DNA from: Chloroherpetonaceae bacterium
GTDB taxonomy: Bacteria > Bacteroidota > Chlorobiia > Chlorobiales > Thermochlorobacteraceae
Assembly: GCA_025055975.1 (NCBI GenBank)
Contig: JANWWM010000019.1
Coordinates: forward strand, 1 to 59,134
DNA length: 59,134 nt
Direction of reading: 5' to 3'
Shown here piece after piece: positions 33,654 through 42,213 of this stretch (position 1 is its first letter; every line of letters starts with the position of its first letter). The notes under the pieces were generated by a model, which worked only from the letters and a program-made list of their open reading frames with translations, was not told the origin of the DNA and searched no databases. A program made the position numbers and the translations under genes.

Positions 33654-34040
33654 TTATTTCGCGCGCTTCAAAATTTCTTTGGCGATGGGGTCGGGGACGG
33701 GCATCACGGAAAGGCGCGGCAAACGAAGCAAATCGAAGCCCGCGAAGGCTTGGCTCGCCTTCATCTGCTCCAACGACAGCGGTTGCGCGTATCGCTGAAC
33801 GAACTTGACCTCGAAGACCCACGCGCCGTCTTTTTCATATGCGTCCGAGACGGCTTCGGCAAGACCGACGATTCGCTTTTCCTTGCCCGTGTGATAAATG
33901 AAGCACGAGTCGCCCTTGCGAATGGCGCGAAGATGTTTGAGCGCGAGAGCGTTTTCCACGCCGTCCCAAACGCATTGGGTTTCGCGTTGGAGTTGGTCGA
34001 TGCCGTATTCGCTCGGCTCGGTTTTGAGCAAGTAATGCAT
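33654..34040 (-). CDS. EVE-domain protein
   Basis: A 128-residue EVE (PUA-like) protein related to thymocyte nuclear protein 1. Typical features: LLKTEPSEYGIDQLQRE at the start, VWDGVENALALKHLRAIRKGD in the middle (the W-x-G-V-x-N pocket), FIYHTGKEKRIVGLAEAV, and LPRLSVMPVP at the end. EVE domains bind modified bases (5-methylcytosine and related) and occur in modification-dependent restriction and in RNA processing. At 128 residues this is a stand-alone, slightly short copy. No restriction gene is adjacent. It lies 3 bases upstream of the TSUP gene and 6 bases downstream of the 34047 gene. Confidence 0.88.
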   Translation of the reverse strand: MHYLLKTEPSEYGIDQLQRETQCVWDGVENALALKHLRAIRKGDSCFIYHTGKEKRIVGLAEAVSDAYEKDGAWVFEVKFVQRYAQPLSLEQMKASQAFAGFDLLRLPRLSVMPVPDPIAKEILKRAK

Positions 34041-34046
34041 GGGTCG

Positions 34047-34334
34047 TTACTCGATTCGGAACGCGCCGCGTTTGCAGAACTCGATGAAGCGAAGATAATG
34101 CGGTCGCGTTGATTCGGGAAGAAGCCAGAGAGCGCGTTGGAGCGCCTCCGCCAAGGCGAGAGCGTCGCGCTCGGATATGAGGTCGCCGTTGGAGGCGAAG
34201 TAGACGCGCTCCCAATTCTCGTCGGGCGCGTCTTGCGGTCGCCAGCCGCAGTCCTTGGCGAGAAGCAACAGTTCCTCCCAATGATGATTGGAAAACGCCA
34301 ATCGCTCGCGGTCGCGGATGAGTTCGATGGGCAT
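34047..34334 (-). CDS. small protein of unknown function
   Basis: A 95-residue protein, MPIELIRDRERLAFSNHHWE..., rich in Trp, Arg and Glu, with no signal peptide or membrane segment. The segment LAKDCGWRPQDAPDENWERVY and the following helices suggest a compact cytoplasmic domain. I do not recognise the family. The tight spacing with the EVE and TSUP genes on the same strand suggests a three-gene transcript of which this is the first member. Confidence 0.65.
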   Translation of the reverse strand: MPIELIRDRERLAFSNHHWEELLLLAKDCGWRPQDAPDENWERVYFASNGDLISERDALALAEALQRALWLLPESTRPHYLRFIEFCKRGAFRIE

Positions 34335-34519
34335 CGTCGTTCAAGCCTTTCGGACGCGAAAGAGCGGGCGCGCAAAACGCCCCTCTTCGTTGAAATTTTC
34401 AAGTGAATTCGTAAGTTGAACTCGTCGATTTTCAAGACGCGAAACCACGCTTCCAGAACCGTCGTTTATGCGAACCAGAACTTGTCGAAAACGATTTTGA
34501 CGCGAACTTTGCGACGAAA

Positions 34520-37500
34520 ATGTCAGCGAGAATTTTTTTGCTCATCGGCGTTTTAAGCCTCGCTTCTTGGGACGCGAAGGCGCAGTATTTCGCCTTCGGA
34601 AAGAACAAGGTTCAGTATCGCAACTTCGATTGGAGTTACATTCAATCGCGGCACTTCGACGTCTATTTCACCGAGGGCGGGGAGTATTTGGCGCGATTCA
34701 CGGCGGATGCGTGCGAAGCGGCTTACGAGACGATTCGCAAAGATTTCAACTACGAAATCAACAATCGCATCTCGATCATCGTGATGAAATCGCACAACGA
34801 TTTTCAACAGAACAACGTCATCGACGAATACTTGCCCGAAGGCGTGGGCGGCGTTACGGAACTCTACAAAAACCGCGTCGTGCTTCCCTTCGAGGGCGAT
34901 TATCGCAAGTTCCGTCACGTCATTCATCACGAGTTGATTCACGCCGTCGTCAACGATATGGTCTACGGCGGCTCGGTGCAAAACGCCATCAGCAACAACA
35001 TTCGCATTCAGTTGCCGCTCTGGTTCAACGAGGGCATCGCCGAGTATCAATCGCTCGAATGGGACACGAACAGCGATATGTTCTTGATGGACGCGGTCAT
35101 CAACAACTACCTCGCGCCCATTCCCTATCTCTATGGATACTTCGCGTATCGCGGCGGACAGTCCGTTTGGCGTTTCGTGTCGGAAAAATACGGACGCGAA
35201 AAAATCGGCGAGATTATGGGGCGAGTCCGCGCCCTGCGCAGCGTCGACGCGGCGTTTCGCGGCTCCATTGGCTTGTCGATAGAAGAACTCTCGGAAAAGT
35301 GGCAACGCGAGCAAAAGGTGACGTATTGGCCCGAAATCGCCAAGCGCGAGGACATCAACGCCATCATGAAAAAACTCACCGACCACAGAAAAGACGGAAG
35401 CAACTACAACACCTCGCCCGCCATCTCGCCGCAAGGCGACAAGTTCGCTTTCATCACCGACAAAAACGGAAAATTCGACATCTATCTTGGCTCGACCATC
35501 AACCCTGGCGAGTTCACGAAACTCATTGACGGACAAACCACGCCCAACTTCGAGGAACTGAAAATTCTCACGCCCGGAATCTCGTGGTCGCCCGACGGCT
35601 CGAAAATCTGCATCGCCACCAAAGCGGGCGAACAAGACGCGGTGATGATTATCGATGTGCGCACCAAGAAAACCGAGAAGCTCACCTTCGAGCTGGACGG
35701 CATTTTCACGACGAAATGGTCGCCCGACGGCAAAAAAATCGCCTTCGTCGGACATCACGACTACAAGAGCGACATCTATGTCTATGACTTCGCCACAAAC
35801 GCGCTCGTCAATCTCACCAACGACGTGTTCAGCGACAGCGACCCGATTTGGACAAACGACGGCAAGCGCATCATTTTCGCCTCCGACCGCCAAAACTACC
35901 TGAACGTCAATTCGCGCGTCGTTCCGATTGCCAAAGACAAAGCGAAAAAGCGCGTCGTCAAAGACGCGGAAGAAGCCGTCTTCAAGATGCGCCTGCACGA
36001 TTACTCGCAGTTGGATTTGTATGAACTCGTCATCGGCGAAAACAAACTCCGCCGCCTGACCGCCACCCAAGGCATCGATGAAACCTCGCCCGTGCCGTCG
36101 CCCGACGACAAAAAACTGCTCTTCATTTCCGACGCAAACGGCATCTACAACATTTACGAATTGCAGATGGACATCGAGCAGCCGCTCGCCTCCTACAAGA
36201 CGGATTCGGGACAAGTCGCAAAAGCGCGTCCCGTAACGAACTTGCTTTCGGGCATTCGGCAAATTTCCATCTCGCGCGACGGCTCGAAACTCTTGGGCGT
36301 GGGCTTGGATTACGGCGGCTTCGATATCTATATGATGCGAACCCCTTTTGAACGCCGTCCGAAAGACGTTCTGCCCGATGGCTCGCTCGAACCAACCATT
36401 TGGGGAAAACAACTCATCGAAACGCAACGCCGAAAGTTCTACGAAGTAACGGGACTCGACCGACAACAAAGCGTTCCCGTCGCCTCTTTGTTCAACCCGA
36501 CGACTTCCGCGTCGGAGATGAGTCACGACCGCGCCGATGAAAAATCAACCAACGCGACAACGAAAGCCGATGGCTCTACGCCCACGAGCGAAAACGCGCA
36601 AGACACGACCAAATTTGACTCTGCGACTCCGATTGACGTTCGAACATTTGTCTTCGACAGAGGCTTGGTTCAATCGTTCAACGCGGCGAAAGAAAAACGC
36701 GAGGAAAATTCCCCCGCCAAAAAACCGCCAAAACGCAACCTCGACGAAAGCGGCGAATATCGCGTGCGCAAATACAAGGTTAATTTCTCGCCCGACATCG
36801 TCTACGGCGGCGCGAGTTACGACGCGGTCTGGGGCGCGCAAGGTTCGGGCATTTTCGCGTTCAGCGACCTTTTGGGCAATCACCAAATCAGCGTTTTCAC
36901 GAACCTGCAATTCGACCTGCAAAACAGCAACTACGGCATCTCTTACGCCTACTTGGCGGAACGCATCGATTACAGCGTGAGCGCCTATCACACGGCGCGG
37001 TTTTTGGGCATCTTGGACGAGAACAACCCCGCCGTCGTCAACTTCTTCCGATTCCGCGTCTATGGCGCCACGCTCGGAGCGTCGTATCCGATGTCGCGCT
37101 TCAATCGCCTTGATTTCAGCGCGGGCTATCTGACGCTCTCGAAGGAAAATCTCGACGGCGGTCCAGGGAACGACCACGTCTCGTTCATTTATCCCACGAT
37201 CACCTTCACTCACGACGATTCGCGTCCGTTCCTTTACGCGCCCATCGATGGCTCGCGTTGGGCGATAAGTTTTTCAGGCACGGCGTTCAGCCGCGTCAAG
37301 TTCGGAACGATTCTCGCCGACTACCGACGCTACTACGATTTGGGCGGATACTATTCCTTCGCCATGCGCTTTTCGGGCGCGACGAGTTTTGGACCAACGC
37401 CGCAAAAGTTCTTCATCGGCGGAACGGAAAACTGGATCAATCGCCGCTTCGAGAACAACGCGATTCCGATTTCCGACGTGCAAGATTTCATCTTCACCAC

Positions 37501-37867
37501 GCCCGCCGTTCCGCTTCGCGGCTACAACTTCAACCGACAAAACGGCACGAACTTCGCCCTCGCCAATTTCGAACTGCGATATCCTTTCTTGCAATACTTG
37601 GCGTTTGGTCCCGTGCCCATTCCGTTCTACTACTTGCAAGGCGTGATATTTTTGGACATTGGCGGCGCATGGTCGGATCGCTCGTTCAGAGGCGCGATTC
37701 GCAACGCGCGCGGCGAACTTCAGCTCAACGATTTGCTCGTCGGTTACGGCTGGGGATTCAGAACCGTCTTTTTCGGCTTGGTGTTGCGCTACGATATGGC
37801 TTGGGCATACAACCTCGTCGGTTCGTCCTCGCCCCGACACTACGTCTCTTTTGGAGCCGACTTTTGA
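34520..37867 (+). CDS. exported gluzincin-like peptidase / WD40-like propeller / outer-membrane barrel fusion
   Basis: An 1115-residue exported protein with a signal peptide ending at DAKA (residue 21). Region 1 (about 30-285) is a peptidase-MA-like domain with a zinc motif HELIH (137-141) and a downstream Glu171 in LWFNEGIAEYQ, the gluzincin arrangement. Region 2 (about 300-640) has TolB/PD40 propeller repeats: SPQGDKFAFITDKNGKFDIYL, ISWSPDGSKICIATK, KWSPDGKKIAFVGHHD, IWTNDGKRIIFASDR and SPDDKKLLFISDA. Then comes a low-complexity Lys/Thr/Glu linker (about 665-755). Region 3 (about 760-1115) alternates amphipathic strands, with the Omp85-like features RGYNFNRQNGTNFALANFELRYPF and a Phe C-terminus. 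It probably sits in the outer membrane with the peptidase in the periplasm. The substrate is unknown. Confidence 0.8.
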   Translation: MSARIFLLIGVLSLASWDAKAQYFAFGKNKVQYRNFDWSYIQSRHFDVYFTEGGEYLARFTADACEAAYETIRKDFNYEINNRISIIVMKSHNDFQQNNVIDEYLPEGVGGVTELYKNRVVLPFEGDYRKFRHVIHHELIHAVVNDMVYGGSVQNAISNNIRIQLPLWFNEGIAEYQSLEWDTNSDMFLMDAVINNYLAPIPYLYGYFAYRGGQSVWRFVSEKYGREKIGEIMGRVRALRSVDAAFRGSIGLSIEELSEKWQREQKVTYWPEIAKREDINAIMKKLTDHRKDGSNYNTSPAISPQGDKFAFITDKNGKFDIYLGSTINPGEFTKLIDGQTTPNFEELKILTPGISWSPDGSKICIATKAGEQDAVMIIDVRTKKTEKLTFELDGIFTTKWSPDGKKIAFVGHHDYKSDIYVYDFATNALVNLTNDVFSDSDPIWTNDGKRIIFASDRQNYLNVNSRVVPIAKDKAKKRVVKDAEEAVFKMRLHDYSQLDLYELVIGENKLRRLTATQGIDETSPVPSPDDKKLLFISDANGIYNIYELQMDIEQPLASYKTDSGQVAKARPVTNLLSGIRQISISRDGSKLLGVGLDYGGFDIYMMRTPFERRPKDVLPDGSLEPTIWGKQLIETQRRKFYEVTGLDRQQSVPVASLFNPTTSASEMSHDRADEKSTNATTKADGSTPTSENAQDTTKFDSATPIDVRTFVFDRGLVQSFNAAKEKREENSPAKKPPKRNLDESGEYRVRKYKVNFSPDIVYGGASYDAVWGAQGSGIFAFSDLLGNHQISVFTNLQFDLQNSNYGISYAYLAERIDYSVSAYHTARFLGILDENNPAVVNFFRFRVYGATLGASYPMSRFNRLDFSAGYLTLSKENLDGGPGNDHVSFIYPTITFTHDDSRPFLYAPIDGSRWAISFSGTAFSRVKFGTILADYRRYYDLGGYYSFAMRFSGATSFGPTPQKFFIGGTENWINRRFENNAIPISDVQDFIFTTPAVPLRGYNFNRQNGTNFALANFELRYPFLQYLAFGPVPIPFYYLQGVIFLDIGGAWSDRSFRGAIRNARGELQLNDLLVGYGWGFRTVFFGLVLRYDMAWAYNLVGSSSPRHYVSFGADF

Positions 37868-37906
37868 AGTCTCTCCGAAACCGCTCGTCAAAAACCATTG
37901 TCTTGA

Positions 37907-39217
37907 ATGATTCCGCGATACTCGCCCAAAGACATCGCTGACATTTGGACGGAAGAAGCCAAGATGCGTCGATGGCTTGAAATCGAGCTTGCCGCCGTCG
38001 AGGCGCGCGTCAAACTTGGCGAAGTTCCCGCCGAAGATTACGACGTCATCAAGAAGAAAGCCCGCTTCGATGTGGAGCGCGCGCTTGAAATCGAAAAAAC
38101 CACCAAGCACGACGTCATCGCGTTTCTCGCCAACGTCGCCGAAAACGTCGGACCCGAATCGCGCCACATTCATCAAGGAATGACATCGAGCGACGTGCTC
38201 GATACGGCGCTCTCGATGCAGATGCGCGACGCGGGGAACATCATTCTCGCCGACATCGATCGACTCATCGAGATTCTCGGCAAGCGCGCCAAAGAGTTCA
38301 AATATGCGTTGCAAGTCGGACGCACGCACGGCGTTCACGCCGAACCCATCACCTTCGGCTTGAAGCTGGCGCTCTGGCGCGAAGAAATGAAGCGCAACCG
38401 CGAGCGCCTCAAACGCGCCATCGAGACCATCAGCGTCGGCAAAATCAGCGGCGCGGTCGGCACGTTCGAACATCTCTCGCCGAAGGTCGAGGAATACGTC
38501 TGCGAAAAATTAGGCTTGAAGCCCGCGCCCATTTCCACGCAAATCATTCAGCGCGATAGGCACGCCGAGTATCTCTGCGCGCTCGCCATCATCGCCTCGT
38601 CGATCGAAAAATTCTCGGTCGAGTGCCGACACTTGCAACGCACGGAGGTCTTGGAAACGGAAGAATTTTTCAGCGAAGGGCAGAAGGGAAGTTCCGCGAT
38701 GCCGCACAAGCGCAACCCCATCACGTTTGAACGCTTGTCGGGGCTGGCGCGCGTCATTCGCGCCAACGCGATCGCGGGCTTGGAAAACGTCGCGCTGTGG
38801 CACGAGCGCGACATTTCGCACAGCTCCGTCGAGCGCATCGTGATGCCCGACTCGACCATCGCGCTCTGCTACGCGATTCGTCAGTTCTCCGACGCGATCG
38901 AAAACTTGCTCGTCTACCCCGACCGAATGGTCAAAAACTTCGAGAGTTCCTACGGGCTTGTCGCTTCGCAAAGCGTGCTGTTGGCGCTCACCGCCAAAGG
39001 CTTGACGCGCGAAGAAGCCTACGTCCTCGTTCAACGCAACGCGATGCGCAGTTGGAAAGAGAAAATTCACCTGAAAACGCTCGTTCTGCAAGACCCCGAC
39101 ATTCGCAAAAGCCTCTCCGAGAAGGAAATCGAGCGAATTTTTTCCGCCGAAGCGATGCTCGAAAAACTCAAAAAGAGCGTGGATTTTTTGTTTCAGCGCG
39201 TCGGATTGGAAGAGTGA
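37907..39217 (+). CDS. purB: adenylosuccinate lyase
   Basis: Acts twice in purine synthesis (SAICAR to AICAR, and adenylosuccinate to AMP). The 436-residue protein starts [27 protein letters not shown], the usual short-form PurB N-terminus. Conserved regions: [18 protein letters not shown] (C1-C2 region with catalytic His), [18 protein letters not shown], and the signature loop [19 protein letters not shown] with the catalytic Ser. It is followed by two hairpins that may end its transcript. Confidence 0.97.
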   Translation: MIPRYSPKDIADIWTEEAKMRRWLEIELAAVEARVKLGEVPAEDYDVIKKKARFDVERALEIEKTTKHDVIAFLANVAENVGPESRHIHQGMTSSDVLDTALSMQMRDAGNIILADIDRLIEILGKRAKEFKYALQVGRTHGVHAEPITFGLKLALWREEMKRNRERLKRAIETISVGKISGAVGTFEHLSPKVEEYVCEKLGLKPAPISTQIIQRDRHAEYLCALAIIASSIEKFSVECRHLQRTEVLETEEFFSEGQKGSSAMPHKRNPITFERLSGLARVIRANAIAGLENVALWHERDISHSSVERIVMPDSTIALCYAIRQFSDAIENLLVYPDRMVKNFESSYGLVASQSVLLALTAKGLTREEAYVLVQRNAMRSWKEKIHLKTLVLQDPDIRKSLSEKEIERIFSAEAMLEKLKKSVDFLFQRVGLEE

Positions 39218-39218
39218 G

Positions 39219-39259
39219 CGCGCGTTTGCGACGCGCGTCGAAGCGGAAGTTTTCCGCTT
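39219..39259 (+). other. two tandem hairpins after purB
   Basis: CGCGCGT/ACGCGCG (39219-39237, loop TTGCG) and AAGCGGAA/TTCCGCTT (39241-39259, loop GTT). Neither has a U-tract, so termination is possible but unproven. Confidence 0.4.
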
Positions 39260-39267
39260 GGTCGGCG

Positions 39268-39275
39268 TATATTTG
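39268..39275 (+). promoter_or_regulatory. candidate -7 promoter element of the glycan gene cluster
   Basis: TATATTTG is an exact TAnnTTTG match, 33 bases before the first gene of the five-gene run (39309-44234). Confidence 0.5.
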
Positions 39276-39308
39276 CCAAGTTTGCGATTCTTCAAAAAAC
39301 GACCGTTG

Positions 39309-40205
39309 ATGAAGCGATACGCCATTCCGCTCAAAATTCTGCTCTCGCTCGCGCTCCTCTGGATCGTGTTCTCGAAGCTTGACGCAAACGCCGTCTTTCA
39401 AGCCCTCGTGAAGATCGATGGGCGAGGCGCGCTCGTCGCGCTGCTGCTCGTTCCCGCGAGTTTCTTTTTGGAGACGATGAAATGGAAAACGCTGATGGCG
39501 CGTCAAGAGCCGAGCCTGTCGTTTCTCGACGCGCTGCGATCGGCGTTGATTGGCACGGCGGGAGCCATCGCCACGCCATTGCACATCGGCAAATACGTGG
39601 CGCAGATGTGGTTTCATGCCGACGTGCCCAAAGCGCGCTTGCTCGCGCTCGTTTTCTTGAACGGGCAAATTCTCGGCGCGTTCACGCTTCTCTTTGGCTT
39701 GCCGTCGCTTGCGATCGTCTTTGGCTTGGTTGGCGAAACGGCGCTGTCTTGGCTTTTCGTCGCGCTGTCTCTGGCGGCGACGCTTCTATCGCTCGCGCTG
39801 ATTTTGATTCCGAAGTCGCGCCTGCCCATTCCTGATTCGTTGAAATTCTTGTTGGAGTATTCGCCTGCCGAATGGGCGAAGGCGACGCTCTACGGCTTTC
39901 TGCGACATGCGGTCTCGACGGTTCAATTTTGTTTGCTCATCAATGCGTGTTTGGGCGAGGGCGCGATGCCGTTTGGGCTTGCGCTGGTGGCGGTCTCGTC
40001 GATATGGCTTGCGAAGGCGGTCGCGCCGTTCTTCGTTGGCGATTTGGGATTGCGCGAGGCGACGGCGGCGTATTTTCTCGGCGCGCTGGGCTACTCCGCC
40101 GAAGCGGGCGTTGCCGCCTCGCTTCTGATTTTCACGATGAATTTGCTCTTGCCCGCGCTCGTCGGACTTTCCGCCATTCCCAAACTTCGCTTCTCGACCT
40201 CGTGA
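39309..40205 (+). CDS. LPG-synthase-TM/AglD-type membrane protein (putative lipid flippase-like)
   Basis: A 298-residue integral membrane protein starting at the ATG at 39309 (MKRYAIPLKILLSLALLWIVFSKLD). It has about eight hydrophobic helices in the PF03706 pattern: an N-terminal helix, the 'FFLETMKWKTLM' cytoplasmic segment corresponding to the family's R/K-W motif, TAGAIATPLHIGKYVAQMWF, and C-terminal KAVAPFFVGDLGLREATAAYFLGALG, the family's 'P-G-x-x-G-x-x-E' block. Family members include the flippase part of MprF and AglD-like proteins near glycosyltransferases. The stop overlaps the GTG of the next gene (GTGA), so they are translationally coupled. Confidence 0.82.
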   Translation: MKRYAIPLKILLSLALLWIVFSKLDANAVFQALVKIDGRGALVALLLVPASFFLETMKWKTLMARQEPSLSFLDALRSALIGTAGAIATPLHIGKYVAQMWFHADVPKARLLALVFLNGQILGAFTLLFGLPSLAIVFGLVGETALSWLFVALSLAATLLSLALILIPKSRLPIPDSLKFLLEYSPAEWAKATLYGFLRHAVSTVQFCLLINACLGEGAMPFGLALVAVSSIWLAKAVAPFFVGDLGLREATAAYFLGALGYSAEAGVAASLLIFTMNLLLPALVGLSAIPKLRFSTS

Positions 40206-41329
40206 GCGTTCTCGTTGGGATTCTTGGCGTTTGCGCGAGCGTTTATGTCGGCTTCGTCGTTTGGATTCTCACGGGCTTGCGTCGGCTTGACGACGTCGGC
40301 GCGATGGCGAGTCAAAGCCCAAGCCAATCGCCCGCGATTTCCGTCGTAATCGCCGCTCGCAACGAAGCCAAAACCATCGCCGACTGTCTGCGCTCTCTTG
40401 CCGCGCAAACTCGCCCGCCGCTTGAAATCATCGTCGTTGATGACGCTTCCGAAGACGAGACGAGCGCAATCGCGCTCTCGCAGAATTTGAGTCGCCTCGT
40501 TTTGCTTCGCAACCATGCGCCGCTCGGCAAAAAGCCCTCGCTCGCCAAAGCCATTGCGACGGCAAGAGGCGACATCGTCGCTTGCACCGACGCGGATTGC
40601 GTCCTGCCGCCAACTTGGCTGGAATGCATTGAAACCGCGTTTCAAGATCGCTCGCTTGGATTTCTTTCAATGCCCGTGCTGTATCGGGACGAAAAAACGC
40701 TGTTCGAGCGGTGCGAATCGCTCGACTTTCTGGCGCTCGTGGCGATTGGCGGCGCGCTCGTCAAGCTTCGCTCGCCCGCCATTTGCAACGGCGCGAACAT
40801 CGCCTATCGGCGCGACCTCTTTTTTCAAACGGGCGGATTCGGCAAAGCCAAACTCGCTTCGGGCGACGACGAAGCCGTGATGCGCCACATCTTCAAAGCG
40901 GGCTACAAGGTCGAATTTCTCTCCTCGGAGCGCGCCACCGTGAAAACGAACCCCGTCGGCGATTGGCGCGCCTTTTTCAAACAGCGCGTCCGTTGGGCAT
41001 CGAAAGGCACGAACTACGGCGAAGTCTCCGCGCCGTTTTTGCTCGCGCTCGCGCTGATTTATCTGTTCAACCTGCTGTTGTTTGTCGCGCCGCTGTGGGC
41101 TTGGCTTGGCGAGGCTTGGCGGCTGGCGGCGTTTTTTTTCGCGCTGAAATTCGGAACGGATTTTCTCGCCATCGCCGAAATGACGCGGCGTTTCGAGCGA
41201 GAAGATTTGCGAAGCGCGTTTCTGGCGGCGGAATTTTTGCAGATTGCTTACGTTGCGCTCGCGCCGCCCATCGCGGAAATTCTCAAACTCGGAAAAGGCT
41301 ACGAATGGAAAGGAATGAATCGAAAATGA
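40202..41329 (+). CDS. family 2 glycosyltransferase, membrane-bound
   Basis: A 375-residue processive-type GT2 enzyme. The start is taken as the GTG at 40202, overlapping the preceding stop. One N-terminal TM helix (about 2-22) is followed by the GT-A domain: SVVIAARNEAKTIADCLRSL, VVDDASEDET, the metal-binding DxD as CTDADCVLP, a GDDEAV acceptor-site motif, and QRVRWASKG (QxxRW). Two or three C-terminal TM helices follow (LLALALIYLFNLLLFVAPLW, LQIAYVALAPPIAEIL). Such enzymes add sugars to lipid acceptors or make polysaccharide across the membrane. It belongs with the second GT2 gene at 42214. Confidence 0.9.
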   Translation: MSVLVGILGVCASVYVGFVVWILTGLRRLDDVGAMASQSPSQSPAISVVIAARNEAKTIADCLRSLAAQTRPPLEIIVVDDASEDETSAIALSQNLSRLVLLRNHAPLGKKPSLAKAIATARGDIVACTDADCVLPPTWLECIETAFQDRSLGFLSMPVLYRDEKTLFERCESLDFLALVAIGGALVKLRSPAICNGANIAYRRDLFFQTGGFGKAKLASGDDEAVMRHIFKAGYKVEFLSSERATVKTNPVGDWRAFFKQRVRWASKGTNYGEVSAPFLLALALIYLFNLLLFVAPLWAWLGEAWRLAAFFFALKFGTDFLAIAEMTRRFEREDLRSAFLAAEFLQIAYVALAPPIAEILKLGKGYEWKGMNRK

Positions 41330-41333
41330 GAAA

Positions 41334-41483
41334 ATGACGTCGCGCCCCGTCCGAAAACTCACGAAAGACGAGGCGGAACGAGAGAACGAAACGCCGCTCT
41401 CGCCCGAAGAAGCGTGGAAAAATGATGTGGCAACTGACTTGCAACGCTTGGGCGTTCCTGCCCGACTCCGAACCGCCCGATGA
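41334..41483 (+). CDS. possible small protein, 49 residues
   Basis: An ORF from the ATG at 41334 encodes MTSRPVRKLTKDEAERENET followed by PLSPEEAWKNDVATDLQRLG and a short tail. It is hydrophilic and helical. It starts five bases after the GT2 stop, and its TGA overlaps a following ATG (ATGA at 41480) that opens a 65-codon ORF running into the deacetylase gene. The ATGA coupling suggests a once-real gene pair; the second ORF's start MTRLNQDIKDFLACL recalls the N-terminus of small nucleotidyltransferases but breaks off. The pair may be a remnant. No function is assigned. Confidence 0.3.
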   Translation: MTSRPVRKLTKDEAERENETPLSPEEAWKNDVATDLQRLGVPARLRTAR

Positions 41484-41589
41484 CTCGATTGAATCAAGAC
41501 ATCAAAGATTTTCTCGCGTGTTTAAGCGACGCAAAAGCGATTCAGAAAATCCATCGTGAAAATTTCGTTTCCCGAAAAAACGCTCTCGA

Positions 41590-42210
41590 ATGTTTTACCC
41601 GAAGCGCGTTCCGAAAGTCGCGGATTGGCTCCTGCCGCAATGTTTGTGGCGCAAAAACGACGAGGCGATATACCTAACCTTCGACGACGCGCCGTCGCCT
41701 TGCACGCTCGAACTGTTGGAGATTTTGGACAAATGTCGCGCGAAAGCCACGTTTTTTCTCGTCGGCGAGCGCATCGAGCGATATCCCGACGTCGCCGAAC
41801 TCATCGTCAAAAGCGGGCATCGGATCGCCAATCATTCCTACTCGCACCGATGGGATTTGAAGGCGGAAGCGTTGCGCGACGAGGTTCTAAGAACCGAGCG
41901 ATTGCTCCGAAACCTTGACCCGTCAAGCGTCGCGGGCGAGAAGTTGTTTCGTTTTCCTTACGGAAGGTTTAATTTTGCAAAACTCCGAGTGCTGTCGGAA
42001 CTGGGCTACGTCGTCGTGATGTGGTCGCTTCTCTCGGCGGATTTCGACGATCGCGTGTCGGAGCGAGAAATCCTGCGCTTGCTTCGCGCGGCGCGAGGCG
42101 GCGACATCGTGGTGATGCACGACCTTGAAAAAACGATGAAGAAACTGCGCGCGGCATTGCCCATCGCGCTCGCCGAACTTTCAAAGCGGCATTCATTTCA
42201 AACCTTGTAA
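41590..42210 (+). CDS. polysaccharide deacetylase (NodB domain)
   Basis: A 206-residue carbohydrate esterase family 4 protein with no signal peptide, so it probably acts in the cytoplasm or at the membrane face. Motif 1 is YLTFDDAPSP with Asp32 (catalytic base) and Asp33 (metal). Motif 2 is His82-x3-His86 in NHSYSHRWD (metal). Motif 3 is FRFPYGRFN, and motif 5 is seen as GDIVVMHDLEKT. It removes N-acetyl groups from aminosugars of a glycan or sugar-lipid. It lies between two GT2 genes, and its stop is three bases before the next ATG, so it works with that glycan system. Confidence 0.92.
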   Translation: MFYPKRVPKVADWLLPQCLWRKNDEAIYLTFDDAPSPCTLELLEILDKCRAKATFFLVGERIERYPDVAELIVKSGHRIANHSYSHRWDLKAEALRDEVLRTERLLRNLDPSSVAGEKLFRFPYGRFNFAKLRVLSELGYVVVMWSLLSADFDDRVSEREILRLLRAARGGDIVVMHDLEKTMKKLRAALPIALAELSKRHSFQTL

Positions 42211-42213
42211 CGT

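Noticed and set aside
34553..36526. 657-codon minus-strand open frame opposite the protease-propeller gene
   Set aside because: It is the shadow of 34520-37867; the plus-strand product has a signal peptide, a zinc motif and propeller repeats.
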